From a virus, in the IMG/VR virus record IMGVR_UViG_3300046002_003436, positions 1 through 57,907 of that record: a DNA stretch of 57,907 bases; one strand, 5' to 3'. The position numbers and the translations under genes were made by a program. Every line of letters begins with the position of its first letter. The first letter of the stretch is position 1. The notes below the pieces were generated by a model. It ran no database searches. It saw only the letters and a program-made list of their open reading frames with translations, and was not told the origin of the DNA. Shown here piece after piece: positions 21,542-30,056 of the stretch.

Positions 21542-22786
21542 TTAAGGTTTGTCAACCAGTACATCCTGCTTAACAAATCCTGATCTCTTTTCTGAATCGC
21601 TTACTTTGTGCCAGCCTTCTGGTCCCGGAGCAATAATGGTTAATTCAGTGCCTTTCTTTAACAGCCAGGTGCGCTGACTTTTTTCATTTGCTTCTTTATA
21701 AACATATGAATCTTCTTTTAAATATCTAGCACCAAATAAATCTACTGTGGGCTTTATGCCAGTTTGCATCGCTGTTACTTTTAAATCAGCTGTAGGTTCT
21801 TCTTTCTTTACTTCTTGGGAGGTACTGGATACGGTTTCGGTTTTGGTTTCGGATTTGGTCTGTGGTTGAACCAACTCATCTTTCTTCTCCTCTACTGCTG
21901 GTGCAGGTGCAACTATTGGTGCGGGTATCGTTGGAATAACAGCAACCGGAGCACTTACTTTATTGCTTTTAAATGCCCAGTGACCTTTGCGGGCACCTTC
22001 GTTGATAGTTTGAATTACTGCTGCCTGTACAGCTACGTCGATTGCCTTGTTGATGCTTTCATTTATACTGCCGCCGACTTCACCCTCTAACGCATTTGCG
22101 TTAGCACCTAAAGTTGTGCCGTCTCCAACAAATCGCAATAATGTTACTTTGTCCATATAACTCAAGACTGTTTTGGTCACAGTCACTGTTGTTAAAATTT
22201 CGCCTGTAGACACGCTCACGGTTCTTAATGTCACTGTCACAGTGTCTGATTGATATTGTGTGCTTGCACCAATACCAAACAGTCTCACTCCACTGCCGCC
22301 TGTTAGGGTATTTGAATCATAGCCAACAATACCACCTTCCATGATAATTCCAGCAAACATCATTGGAGGCAACAGCTTGGCATCACGTCCTTGATATTGT
22401 TCACGCATTTGACGAATCATTTGACGTTCTTTAATCAAGTTCTCTAGACCGACACGTTCTAACACTGTGAACCAGCGTTGATCACCTACATCCTGCAGGG
22501 CCTTGATTAGATAGTTTTCAGCACCTTGCGTAACTGCTGAACTTAATGACGCAATCAGTGGCTGGCTTTTACGCTGCCCTGTTAGATCTCTAAATCCATA
22601 CACTGCCACTGTTAACGGACCGCCTTCTGGTGGTTGTAATTTATTAGCGTCTTTCTTTAGAAATTTACTAGACTCGACTTTTGGTTCGTCAAACTGATTT
22701 CCAGTTATTTTTTCTCTGATAGCTGAACTCGATGCGCAGCCAGTTAATACTGCAACAACTGCCAAGGATAATAATGTCTTTTTCAT
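21542..22786 (-). CDS. csgG: CsgG-family outer-membrane curli secretion channel
   Basis: 414 aa, a lipoprotein: signal peptide with lipobox LTGCASS (Cys17). Residues 55-275 match CsgG: VAVYGFRDLTGQRK, AVTQGAENYLIKAL, WFTVLERVGLENLIKERQMIRQ, GGIVGYDSNTLTGGSGVRLFGIGASTQYQSDTVTVTLR. This is the nonameric pore that exports curli subunits. A Pro/Glu-rich linker (280-345) and a C-terminal SH3-like domain (about 350-414, ending GFVKQDVLVDKP) are additions not found in E. coli CsgG and may bind peptidoglycan. Next to CsgF, as in bacterial curli operons. Confidence 0.92.
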   Translation of the reverse strand: MKKTLLSLAVVAVLTGCASSSAIREKITGNQFDEPKVESSKFLKKDANKLQPPEGGPLTVAVYGFRDLTGQRKSQPLIASLSSAVTQGAENYLIKALQDVGDQRWFTVLERVGLENLIKERQMIRQMREQYQGRDAKLLPPMMFAGIIMEGGIVGYDSNTLTGGSGVRLFGIGASTQYQSDTVTVTLRTVSVSTGEILTTVTVTKTVLSYMDKVTLLRFVGDGTTLGANANALEGEVGGSINESINKAIDVAVQAAVIQTINEGARKGHWAFKSNKVSAPVAVIPTIPAPIVAPAPAVEEKKDELVQPQTKSETKTETVSSTSQEVKKEEPTADLKVTAMQTGIKPTVDLFGARYLKEDSYVYKEANEKSQRTWLLKKGTELTIIAPGPEGWHKVSDSEKRSGFVKQDVLVDKP

Positions 22787-22789
22787 CGA

Positions 22790-23275
22790 TTATCCCCCAA
22801 ATCCAAATGTGCCGCTAGGCACGATCATTTCTGTAAATTGTCTTGGATCTAGTACATTTTCAATTCTAACAACAATATTAGTGCCTACTACTTTCCAAGT
22901 AATGAAATTACCTGCCACTTCCATCTCGCCACAGTTACCTGAATTGTTAGCAGTGCAAACTGGAACACCATTAACACCAAACAAACTGTCTGTAATTTGT
23001 TTGGCTAGTTGTGAATAGATACGACTTTCTAAATTTGCTTTAAATTTAGCCTGCGGAGTGTTTAGTGCATCAGATTCTGCTTTTGCTTTTAGAGCATCGG
23101 CAGCAGCCTTATTTTTATCCCTAGCTTGTGTTTCTAATTGGTGTATAGTTAAGACGTGAGAACTAAAACCAATACCACTAAAGGATGGGCTGTTAAAATT
23201 ATGTTGTAATTCTGCACTGTTAGCTGCTGTTGCAATTGTAGCCATCAATGCGGTGGCTATTATAAACTTAACCAT
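22790..23275 (-). CDS. csgF: CsgF-like curli accessory protein
   Basis: 161 aa with signal peptide (FIIATALMATIATAANSA). The start of the mature protein, LQHNFNSPSFSGIGFSSH, corresponds to the CsgF peptide that inserts into and narrows the CsgG pore, and the rest has CsgF-like length and a C-terminal beta part (ITWKVVGTNIVVRIENVLD). In bacteria CsgF couples secretion to nucleation at the cell surface. Start at 23275 after GGGAGCGA. It ends 3 bp before csgG, so the two are co-translated. Confidence 0.85.
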   Translation of the reverse strand: MVKFIIATALMATIATAANSAELQHNFNSPSFSGIGFSSHVLTIHQLETQARDKNKAAADALKAKAESDALNTPQAKFKANLESRIYSQLAKQITDSLFGVNGVPVCTANNSGNCGEMEVAGNFITWKVVGTNIVVRIENVLDPRQFTEMIVPSGTFGFGG

Positions 23276-23302
23276 CGATTCGCTCCCGGTAGTTACTGTT
23301 AG

Positions 23303-23308
23303 TATTTA
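23303..23308 (-). promoter_or_regulatory. Late-type promoter of csgF-csgG
   Basis: CGTAAATACT, core TAAATA at 23308-23303, about 28 nt before the csgF start. It resembles the T4 late promoter and the plus-strand copy at 13110, and both are followed by a GGGAGCGA ribosome-binding site. Confidence 0.5.
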
Positions 23309-23365
23309 CGTAGGGACGATCTAAAGTTAACTGATTAGTTTAATCTAGATTAAAAGGATAGTTTA

Positions 23366-24463
23366 TTACGGTACCTTGACCTGCATACCATTCTGAGCAC
23401 CGCCATCGATCCCTAATTTTTGTATGATCATAGTTTGTGCAAATTGGTCGGCAGTTTCAATGTATATGATATTTCCGGAACCGGTGTTGATGAATAATAT
23501 TCCTTTAAATTCATCATGTGTTTTATAATAATCAAATGCGTATTTTTTTAATGCTGTGTAAAAAGAATCAAATATAACCGATCCTTGATTGTTCACTGCC
23601 GGGGCAGTTAATTGATTAAGTTCTGCAGGAGTTGCATCAAGATAGATAGAATTTATAACACCGCTAAGAGATGTTCTAATAAATTTTACCACACTGGCTG
23701 GCTTGGCACCTGCATTAATCAATGTTGGCCCGAAGTTATTCCAGAAATCTGATGTTTTTCCCACATTAACAGTAGCAGGCGCAGTAATTGGGGCTTTTAA
23801 TCCCAACTTACTAGGAAGGCTTGCGGCTGCTGTTTTTAGTGCCGACAGAGTTGAAGTGCTGTTACCGTAGCCTCGAACACCTTTAATTCTTCCGCCGTTG
23901 CCTTTTACTTCAATTAATTTACCAGCAATTACTAAATCGCCAGCGTCTTTGCTTAACATGATTTTTGGGCTACAGATAGCCAAAAACATTTCTCCTGGGC
24001 CTTTTTGTGTTTTTGTCTTACCTGTTTTAAACAGTCCTTGAATAGCTATTAACTCGGGAGCGACTTGTTTATAAACATTGGGATAGTTAGTAACAACCAA
24101 TGATTCAAGATTTTGCCATACTCCGGGTGATAGTAGTTTTTTAAGATTAATAATGCCTTTTGTTGCTAATTCTACAGCGAAGCCTTCTTTTTCTTCATAT
24201 GGTGCCTTGGCATCAATAATAGCTCTAGAAATAACAGTATGCACTTGACGAAGATCTTCGTCTTTCTGTAGAATCGAATCTACGCCACCGCCGATATCAA
24301 TCTTTCTTACATAAGAATAAATTTGATGCAATTCATCGATATCTGTGACCTGATCAATTTTACTAACAATTGCCTGCTTTACATTAGTCAATTGGCTAGA
24401 ATTTGCAGGAGTTTCTCCTGGGGTTTGCGATATTTTTTCTGATAAAAATTCAAAGGATCTCAT
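23366..24463 (-). CDS. Putative virion protein with capsid-targeting-like N-terminus
   Basis: 365 aa. Opens MRSFEFLSEKISQ, matching the M-R/K-x-aromatic-E-hydrophobic pattern also seen at 52369 and 57347, with LSE as a possible T4-type prohead protease site. The body contains GPGEMFLAICSPKIMLSKDAGDLVIAGKLIEVKGNGGRIKG, an (E/D)VKGxGGR element suggesting a nuclease-like or nucleotidyl-transferase-like core, as in phage proteins of unknown function. TAAATA ends 5 nt before the ATG and there is no Shine-Dalgarno sequence. Confidence 0.7.
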   Translation of the reverse strand: MRSFEFLSEKISQTPGETPANSSQLTNVKQAIVSKIDQVTDIDELHQIYSYVRKIDIGGGVDSILQKDEDLRQVHTVISRAIIDAKAPYEEKEGFAVELATKGIINLKKLLSPGVWQNLESLVVTNYPNVYKQVAPELIAIQGLFKTGKTKTQKGPGEMFLAICSPKIMLSKDAGDLVIAGKLIEVKGNGGRIKGVRGYGNSTSTLSALKTAAASLPSKLGLKAPITAPATVNVGKTSDFWNNFGPTLINAGAKPASVVKFIRTSLSGVINSIYLDATPAELNQLTAPAVNNQGSVIFDSFYTALKKYAFDYYKTHDEFKGILFINTGSGNIIYIETADQFAQTMIIQKLGIDGGAQNGMQVKVP

Positions 24464-24471
24464 ACAGTTAT

Positions 24472-25155
24472 TTATCGGATTTCAGGGAACAGGCATTCTT
24501 GGATAAAATGCTGAACATCGTCCTCTGATAGTCCTAAACTAACCATTACACGCGGTGTATGCGGGTTACACTTCTGATTTTGTGCATAGTAGTTCTGTGC
24601 TTCTGTAGTATCTGCCGCTGTATTGTTTGTTTCAGCAACTGTGCTTAGATAGTGTTCTATTGTAGTTTTTGCTAGATCTGTGATCTGTTGTAATTCTTCT
24701 TCATCGCTGACATTACCAGCAGCAACCATGCTACCACTGAATATGTTTGTAGCCCACTCGGGCAGGGCACGTTGTTTACGCCATTCTAATTTGGCCACTT
24801 CATCATGAAACCATTGCATCATAGGATGGTCAGCATCACCCGCTTTGGAGTAATCATGGAAACAACCTGTGATTTTGTTTTTGCCAGCAATTACATCGAA
24901 GCCGTAGATCGGTGCTGGATTATGCGTATGCGGGAAGATGCAACAATGCATCATCCAAAGTCCCTTGCTTTCTCTAGCGTCTACTACATCAACGTGAGCA
25001 CGACGATACCGATCACTAGTCCACACACGATTAACCCAGCCAGGTTGATTAAATCTTTCCATCCCAGGCTCATTAACCTCTTGACCCGTGCGGCTGAAGT
25101 TATCTTCCAATAGATGTTGGATCTCAATTAGTGTATCCCATACCTTACTCTCCAC
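24472..25155 (-). CDS. Ferredoxin-dependent bilin reductase (PcyA/PebS/PcyX family)
   Basis: 227 aa. The family core is clear: RRAHVDVVDARESKGLWMMHCCIFPH, then PAPIYGFDVIAGKNKITGCFHDYS, the P-x-x-G-x-D block with the Asp that protonates biliverdin, and a helical C-terminal half. These enzymes reduce biliverdin to a phycobilin using ferredoxin. It overlaps the heme oxygenase gene by 11 bp, which supplies the substrate. Phage members (PebS in cyanophages, PcyX in oceanic phages) make phycoerythrobilin. Which bilin this one makes cannot be read from the sequence. No ferredoxin is in the window. Confidence 0.85.
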   Translation of the reverse strand: MESKVWDTLIEIQHLLEDNFSRTGQEVNEPGMERFNQPGWVNRVWTSDRYRRAHVDVVDARESKGLWMMHCCIFPHTHNPAPIYGFDVIAGKNKITGCFHDYSKAGDADHPMMQWFHDEVAKLEWRKQRALPEWATNIFSGSMVAAGNVSDEEELQQITDLAKTTIEHYLSTVAETNNTAADTTEAQNYYAQNQKCNPHTPRVMVSLGLSEDDVQHFIQECLFPEIR

Positions 25156-25690
25156 GATACAAATCTCGCATCATTTTAATAGCATATTCAAATGCTACAC
25201 GAGCTTCGTCTCCAAGGTCGTCTGTTAGTGTTTGACGGATGGCCATTTTCATCGCATCGCCATTATCAAAGTCGTAGAACTTGCCACTGCTAATATGTGC
25301 TACTTGTTTCTTAATGATTTGACCACCGAATAGGTCACCCATATGACGGCAGTATAAATGCGCCTTAACCAAATGTTTACGTTCCGGATCATTGCCTAGT
25401 TTGTGTAAGTATGTCTGATACTCAAGTGTAGCAGGAGTTAGATAACAGTAACTACCGTCGTCTAATTCTAGAAAGTCTGCAAGAATACCCTTGAGACGAG
25501 GAAGGTCTGGCATTGTGACCAGGAACCCCTGACGCTGACAATACCATTCAATAGGATCGTATATGGCCAAAAGATTATAGAGATAATTTCTGTAGTCTTG
25601 TTTTTCAATCTTGCCACTCAGCAACATCTTGGCAAACACAGTGGTTTCTGCTTCGTGATGCAGATCTTTGGTAATCTCTCTTAGACTCAT
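25145..25690 (-). CDS. ho1: Heme oxygenase
   Basis: 181 aa, shorter than cyanobacterial HO1 (about 240 aa). Proximal heme ligand His11 in KDLHHEAE, distal helix HMGDLFGGQIIKK with the glycines over heme, and YDPIEWYC / YLTPATLEYQTYL as in the family. It opens heme to biliverdin IX-alpha, iron and CO, consuming ferredoxin electrons. It overlaps the bilin reductase downstream and ClpS upstream (4 bp), so all are co-expressed. Truncation affects the C-terminal tail only. Confidence 0.9.
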   Translation of the reverse strand: MSLREITKDLHHEAETTVFAKMLLSGKIEKQDYRNYLYNLLAIYDPIEWYCQRQGFLVTMPDLPRLKGILADFLELDDGSYCYLTPATLEYQTYLHKLGNDPERKHLVKAHLYCRHMGDLFGGQIIKKQVAHISSGKFYDFDNGDAMKMAIRQTLTDDLGDEARVAFEYAIKMMRDLYRGE

Positions 25691-25986
25691 TCTGGATCCA
25701 CTAACACACGCAAAGGTGATCCATTCTGACGGGCCACTGCTGTGGCTTCCATGCCTTTTTGTTCGGCGATTTCAAAACTGTAGACACCTGCAACTCCGCT
25801 ACCTGTTTCATGTATTTCTAATGTAACTTCTTTGGCAGAAGATTCGGTGTGCTTAAATATTCCTGTAAGCAGTTCTATAACCAATTCCATTGGGGTGGAA
25901 TCGTCATTAAGCAGCACCACTTTCCACAAGCTGGGTGGCTGAAGTGCTACAACTACTGATTCTTCTACTGCGGTATCTGTTGACAT
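25687..25986 (-). CDS. clpS: ClpS-family protease adaptor
   Basis: 99 aa. The ClpS core is plain: LWKVVLLNDDSTPMELVIELLTGIF (21-45), SAKEVTLEIHETGSGVAGVYSFEIAEQK and a PLRVLVDPE end. In ClpS the NDD/TPME region binds N-degron residues and the protein docks on the ClpA N-domain. A phage copy may steer host ClpAP or work with the phage ClpP at 6961. It heads the bilin cluster. A TTAAATAC late-type element lies about 20 nt upstream. Confidence 0.9.
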   Translation of the reverse strand: MSTDTAVEESVVVALQPPSLWKVVLLNDDSTPMELVIELLTGIFKHTESSAKEVTLEIHETGSGVAGVYSFEIAEQKGMEATAVARQNGSPLRVLVDPE

Positions 25987-26003
25987 ATCGTTCCTGTGTT
26001 CTG

Positions 26004-26009
26004 TATTTA
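26004..26009 (-). promoter_or_regulatory. Late-type promoter of clpS-ho1
   Basis: TTAAATAC, core TAAATA at 26009-26004, 18 nt before the clpS ATG and just behind the hsp20 terminator hairpin. Confidence 0.45.
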
Positions 26010-26011
26010 AT

Positions 26012-26031
26012 AAGGGAGGGTGGCCTCCCTT
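26012..26031 (-). terminator. Hairpin terminating the hsp20 transcript
   Basis: AAGGGAGG-CCAC-CCTCCCTT, an 8-bp stem located 9 bp after the hsp20 stop. The tail is AT-rich but has no long T-run, so termination may be partial. Confidence 0.6.
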
Positions 26032-26039
26032 ATAGTATA

Positions 26040-26483
26040 CTATTTAATATCGACAATGTCAATAACTTTTGGCTTTGCAGACTCGGGAACGTTTCTCACT
26101 AATTTAATAGTAAGCATGCCATTCTTTGTTTCTGCACCAACTACTTCAATGTGTTCTGCCAATGGAAATTCTTTGGCAAAATCACGAGTAGCAAGACCTC
26201 TGTGTAGATATACAATTTCCGGATTCTCATGGCGAATAGATTCTGTTCCTTCGCCCGCAACTGTAAGAACATTAGATTCCACAGTAACAGAAATTTCCGA
26301 TTTCTCAAATCCTGTCACAGCAATTTGAATCTCATACTGATTCTCACCAGTCTTGAGAATATTGTGTGGCGGATAGTTGTTGGTTACACTATTAGCGTAA
26401 CGACGTTCCATTTGGTCAAACATGGTGTCGAACCCGACCAGTGCTCTGCTTAGAGCATCTAATTTTGTTAATTGATTGTTCAT
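26040..26483 (-). CDS. hsp20: Small heat-shock protein (Hsp20/IbpA type)
   Basis: 147 aa. Alpha-crystallin domain with NYPPHNILKTGENQYEIQIAVTGFEKSEISVTVESNVLTVAGE (41-83), LHRGLATRDFAKEFPLAEHIEV and MLTIKLVRNVPES, as in IbpA. The N-terminal arm holds FDQMERR. It would hold unfolding proteins as oligomers for refolding by DnaK, which is encoded 56 bp upstream. Both genes share an almost identical leader (TCTTACTTTAAA(A)GGAGA). Confidence 0.93.
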   Translation of the reverse strand: MNNQLTKLDALSRALVGFDTMFDQMERRYANSVTNNYPPHNILKTGENQYEIQIAVTGFEKSEISVTVESNVLTVAGEGTESIRHENPEIVYLHRGLATRDFAKEFPLAEHIEVVGAETKNGMLTIKLVRNVPESAKPKVIDIVDIK

Positions 26484-26539
26484 AATAGTCTCCTTTTAAA
26501 GTAAGAACAATTGAGGCCTCGAAAGTACCTCGTTTATGA

Positions 26540-28438
26540 TTAGTCTGCCTTCTTCTCTGTGAAGCTGGCGTCGACTACATCATCTGGGCTAGGCTGGGTA
26601 GGCTGTGCTTGTGCCGCCTGTTCCTTGGCCTGCTTTTTCTCTAACAATGTTTTCATTGCCGGGAAAACCTTGTTAAGCTCTTCGGTGATCTTTTCAGCAT
26701 CGTCACCTTTAGCTGCTGTTTCAACTGCGGTAATCACTGTTTCAATTTCTGTGACTTCTGCTTCTGTAAGCTCTGCACGGAATTCCTCAAGATCTTTTTT
26801 GACTTCGTGCACCTGTGCTTCTGCTGAATTTCTTGTATCGATCAGCGTACGAGCTTTCTTGTCTGCTTCTGCATTCAACTCTGCGTCTTTGATCATGGCT
26901 TGAATTTCAGCTTCTGATAGTCCACTGTTAGATTTAATAGTGATCTTGTTTTCTTTGCCTGTGGCCTTGTCTTTGGCTGAGATATGCATGATACCGTTGG
27001 CGTCAATGTCAAAGGTAACTTCAACTTGTGGCTGTCCTCTACGTGCAGGAGCAATACCGTCTAGTTTAAATTCACCTAACAACTTGTTATATTGTACAAG
27101 CTCACGTTCGCCTTGGAACACCTTGATATCCACTGCTGGTTGATTATCTTCTGCTGTTGAGAATGTCTGCTGTCCTTTAGTCGGAATAGTAGTATTCTTT
27201 TGGATGATCTTGGTCATTACACCGCCCATGGTCTCAATGCCCAGGCTCAATGGTGTGACATCTAACAACAGCACGTCATTGCGATCGCCACCTAGCACAG
27301 CACCCTGGATAGCAGCACCAACGGCAACTGCTTCATCTGGATTAACGTCTTTGCGTGGTGCTTTGCCAAACAGTTTCTCAACTTCTTCTTGTACCTTAGG
27401 CATGCGTGTCTGGCCACCTACTAAGATGACTTCGTCGATGTCTGAGGCACTCACGCCTGCATCCTTGAGAGCAATACGGCATGGCTCTAATGAACGTGTG
27501 ATTAGTTCGTCAACCAGTTGTTCTAGTTTACTACGTGTGATCTTAACATTCATGTGTTTAGGACCGGTAGCATCTGCTGTGATGTAAGGAAGGTTGACAT
27601 CTGTCTGAGCCGAACTTGACAATTCAATCTTGGCTTTTTCAGCAGCGTCTTTCAAACGTTGTAGGGCCAACATGTCTTTGCTTAGATCCACACCTGCTTC
27701 TTTCTTGAACTCATCCACCAGATAGTCCATGATGCGTTGGTCAAAGTCTTCACCACCTAAGAATGTATCTCCGTTGGTGCTTAATACTTCAATCTGCTTG
27801 TCCCCGTCTACATTCGCGATTTCGATGATCGACACATCGAAAGTACCGCCACCAAGGTCGTAAACAGCAATTTTCCTATCAGCTTTGTCATCTTTATCAA
27901 CACCATAAGCAAGAGCTGCCGCAGTAGGCTCATTGATAATACGAAGTACCTCCAAGCCTGCGATCTTTCCAGCATCTTTAGTGGCCTGTCTTTGGCTGTC
28001 GTTAAAATACGCTGGAACTGTGATAACTGCTTGAGTAACTGTTGTACCAAGATAATCCTCCGCTGTCTGTTTCATTTTACGCAGAACTTCTGCTGAAATC
28101 TGTGGAGGTGCTAGTTCTTTGTCTTGTGCCCTAACCCATGCATCGCCATTACTATTTTCATAGATTTCGTAGGGCATGAGGTCGAGGTCTTTTTGCACAG
28201 CCTGTTCTTTGAACTTGCGACCGATCAGTCGTTTGCTGGCATAAATTGTGTTCTTGGGATTTGTTACTGCCTGACGCTTGGCTGAAGCGCCAACAATGAT
28301 TTCGTCTTGTGTATAGGCTACGATTGAGGGCGTAGTTCTAGCACCTTCTGAATTTTCAATAACTTTGGATTTTCCATTCTCGATAACAGCCACGCATGAG
28401 TTGGTGGTGCCGAGGTCAATACCGATGATCTTAGACAT
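26540..28438 (-). CDS. dnaK: DnaK (Hsp70) chaperone
   Basis: 632 aa, full length. N-terminal ATPase: [78 protein letters not shown]. Substrate domain: [20 protein letters not shown], helical lid and a C-terminal [12 protein letters not shown] as in bacterial DnaK. It is bacterial in type, so acquisition from a host is likely, but it has phage-like neighbours and a T4-like late promoter. No DnaJ or GrpE gene lies in the window, so host co-chaperones would be needed. Confidence 0.97.
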   Translation of the reverse strand: MSKIIGIDLGTTNSCVAVIENGKSKVIENSEGARTTPSIVAYTQDEIIVGASAKRQAVTNPKNTIYASKRLIGRKFKEQAVQKDLDLMPYEIYENSNGDAWVRAQDKELAPPQISAEVLRKMKQTAEDYLGTTVTQAVITVPAYFNDSQRQATKDAGKIAGLEVLRIINEPTAAALAYGVDKDDKADRKIAVYDLGGGTFDVSIIEIANVDGDKQIEVLSTNGDTFLGGEDFDQRIMDYLVDEFKKEAGVDLSKDMLALQRLKDAAEKAKIELSSSAQTDVNLPYITADATGPKHMNVKITRSKLEQLVDELITRSLEPCRIALKDAGVSASDIDEVILVGGQTRMPKVQEEVEKLFGKAPRKDVNPDEAVAVGAAIQGAVLGGDRNDVLLLDVTPLSLGIETMGGVMTKIIQKNTTIPTKGQQTFSTAEDNQPAVDIKVFQGERELVQYNKLLGEFKLDGIAPARRGQPQVEVTFDIDANGIMHISAKDKATGKENKITIKSNSGLSEAEIQAMIKDAELNAEADKKARTLIDTRNSAEAQVHEVKKDLEEFRAELTEAEVTEIETVITAVETAAKGDDAEKITEELNKVFPAMKTLLEKKQAKEQAAQAQPTQPSPDDVVDASFTEKKAD

Positions 28439-28515
28439 GTTCTATCTCCTTTAAAGTAAGATCTATTTGAGCACTATGCTCTATGAACTGCCCTTGACGG
28501 TGCAATTCACAATTT

Positions 28516-28523
28516 TATTTATA
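28516..28523 (-). promoter_or_regulatory. T4-type late promoter of dnaK
   Basis: TATAAATA at 28523-28516, a perfect match to the T4 late promoter, about 77 nt before the dnaK ATG. The leader ends TCTTACTTTAAAGGAGA, nearly the same as the hsp20 leader. Confidence 0.6.
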
Positions 28524-28808
28524 TCAGATATTCTCTAGATTCTGAATATTTGACCACTTTTTTAATTTTTCACGTTTAGCTTCAGCTGCACGATCAATAT
28601 TTGTCCAGCTCACAATATCCATGCTGTGCAAGATATCGATCATGGTTATCATGTCGCCCAGCTCTTCTTCTAGGTGTGCCCTATTGGTTTTAGGTTTGCC
28701 CGGCTTGTAATTATCAAGCCCGAAGCGGCTGATTTTACTTACCGCTTGTATAACTTCAGCACATTCTTCTTGGAGAATGTCCATTACTTCTTTGGTTTGA
28801 CTGTCCAT
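28524..28808 (-). CDS. MazG-like nucleotide pyrophosphohydrolase
   Basis: 94 aa. Helical with the all-alpha NTP-PPase pattern: ILQEECAEVIQAVSKISRFG (E-E-x2-E) and LEEELGDMITMIDIL (E-E-x2-D), the metal-binding acidic set. Phage MazG-like enzymes hydrolyse dNTPs or alarmones. It begins 3 bp after the exonuclease gene. Confidence 0.85.
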   Translation of the reverse strand: MDSQTKEVMDILQEECAEVIQAVSKISRFGLDNYKPGKPKTNRAHLEEELGDMITMIDILHSMDIVSWTNIDRAAEAKREKLKKWSNIQNLENI

Positions 28809-28811
28809 ATA

Positions 28812-29393
28812 TTACCTTTGATTTGCAAATGGTGCGATATAGTTACCGTCGCTCATTGTGCTGGTCCGCAGAGCTTTGTAGACATTTTGCACACCCACTG
28901 CTTGATTCCACGCATCTTCGAGAGCATGATGTTTTAGCACTGGAGGACGGTTGGGATTAATGCCTACATCAAAAATTGTACGGGTGTCACGAACTTCCCA
29001 GAAGCTCCACGGAATAGCTTTGCCGATTTTACGGAAATACCATTCTAGGATCGTAACGTCAAATCCTGCACCGTGACTCCATACTCGTTTTCCGCCCCAA
29101 CAAAACTTATACAGTTGTGTCATTGCTTCTTCAATAGATACTCTGTTTGCAGGATCAAATGCTTCGTTCTGAGCTTCCTGGCTTTGGTTGGCCCACCAAT
29201 CTAAGGTAGCCTGTGATACCGTAGCACCAATCCGATCACAGCTATCAACATCAACACGGACATAAAATTTCTCACATTTCTTTTCGTTTACATCGTCACC
29301 AAATGGATCAAATTTAACTGCTCCAATGGTAAGGATTGTGGCGGAGGGAAGGACGTCAAGCGTCTCCAAGTCTATCATAATATCTGTGTTCAT
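28812..29393 (-). CDS. DEDDh-type 3'-5' exonuclease
   Basis: 193 aa. MIDLETLDV gives the first D-x-E of exonuclease motif I, VWSHGAGFDVTILEWYF motif II and LKHHALEDAWNQA motif III with H-x4-D. It resembles the Rv2179c/exodeoxyribonuclease VIII-like group in phages. The start ATG at 29393 has no Shine-Dalgarno sequence and lies at the predicted TSS of the promoter just upstream, so the mRNA may be leaderless. Confidence 0.85.
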   Translation of the reverse strand: MNTDIMIDLETLDVLPSATILTIGAVKFDPFGDDVNEKKCEKFYVRVDVDSCDRIGATVSQATLDWWANQSQEAQNEAFDPANRVSIEEAMTQLYKFCWGGKRVWSHGAGFDVTILEWYFRKIGKAIPWSFWEVRDTRTIFDVGINPNRPPVLKHHALEDAWNQAVGVQNVYKALRTSTMSDGNYIAPFANQR

Positions 29394-29399
29394 ACAGTT

Positions 29400-29428
29400 A
29401 TTATACTACCTTTCTGACCAATGGTCAA
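29400..29428 (-). promoter_or_regulatory. Sigma70 promoter giving a leaderless mRNA
   Basis: TTGACC (29428-29423), 17-nt spacer, TATAAT (29405-29400). Seven nucleotides downstream of the -10 is the A of the exonuclease ATG. Confidence 0.75.
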
Positions 29429-29431
29429 TGA

Positions 29432-29668
29432 TTAAAACAGTTTAGGGGGAAGTTGTTGATCGCGGAGTTTTTTACGCCAACGTGCTTTGGCAGCACCTTT
29501 TTTGCGTTTGCGTTCAGTGGTAGGTTTTTCGTAGAATTCTTTGGCACGTAGAGTGTCCAGTGTGCCAGCTTCTTCGATTTTCTTTTTAAATCGACGCAGA
29601 GCCTGATTGATGTTTTCGTTTTCTTTGACTACAACACCAGTGCCTTTTGATTTACTAAATCTATTCAT
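29432..29668 (-). CDS. rpsU: Ribosomal protein bS21 homologue
   Basis: 78 aa, close to bacterial bS21 (about 71 aa). [41 protein letters not shown] is diagnostic: E..E-ALRRFKR, R-x3-YEKP-x2-R-(K/R)-K. The tail is very basic. bS21 sits at the mRNA exit of the 30S subunit near the anti-Shine-Dalgarno and affects initiation. Phage copies are known in large and SAR11 phages and are thought to favour phage mRNAs. Overlaps the 29661 gene by 8 bp. Confidence 0.93.
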   Translation of the reverse strand: MNRFSKSKGTGVVVKENENINQALRRFKKKIEEAGTLDTLRAKEFYEKPTTERKRKKGAAKARWRKKLRDQQLPPKLF

Positions 29669-30056
29669 GATGATTTGAGACTTTCTCCAATAAAGTTAAA
29701 ATTTCTTCAACACTGTATATAGCACGATCGTTGACCATATGTAAATCTTTTAGATTGCCAAAATAGTAAGATCGTGGTTGAGCCGCTACCCAACCTATGA
29801 TTAATTCGATAGCACCATTATTTTCAGGAGAAGCGTTGAATATAATCAAATCACCTTTGACAATTTTGTCCATTAACCATGCAATAGGGTCTCCCATTTT
29901 CCAAACATAGTTTATGATGGTATGGGGCAGCGTGGCCTGCATCAATGCGTTGGAAACGATAGCACTGTGTTCTTCTGTGAGTTCTACATGAACAATTCGA
30001 ATACCTTGTAACAAGGTATCGTCAGGCGAAGTAACAACTAGAATACGGTCACTCAT
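29661..30056 (-). CDS. Unknown phage protein
   Basis: 131 aa, start at 30056 by ATGA overlap with the membrane protein upstream. An earlier ATG at 30083 would overlap 31 bp. Alternating alpha/beta pattern ([26 protein letters not shown]) suggestive of a Rossmann-like or flavodoxin-like small domain. No family recognised. Confidence 0.65.
   Translation of the reverse strand: MSDRILVVTSPDDTLLQGIRIVHVELTEEHSAIVSNALMQATLPHTIINYVWKMGDPIAWLMDKIVKGDLIIFNASPENNGAIELIIGWVAAQPRSYYFGNLKDLHMVNDRAIYSVEEILTLLEKVSNHHE

Noticed and set aside
26559-26903. Plus-strand frames of over 100 codons opposite dnaK
   Set aside because: Antisense shadows of a highly conserved gene, Ser/Ala-rich, without ribosome-binding sites.
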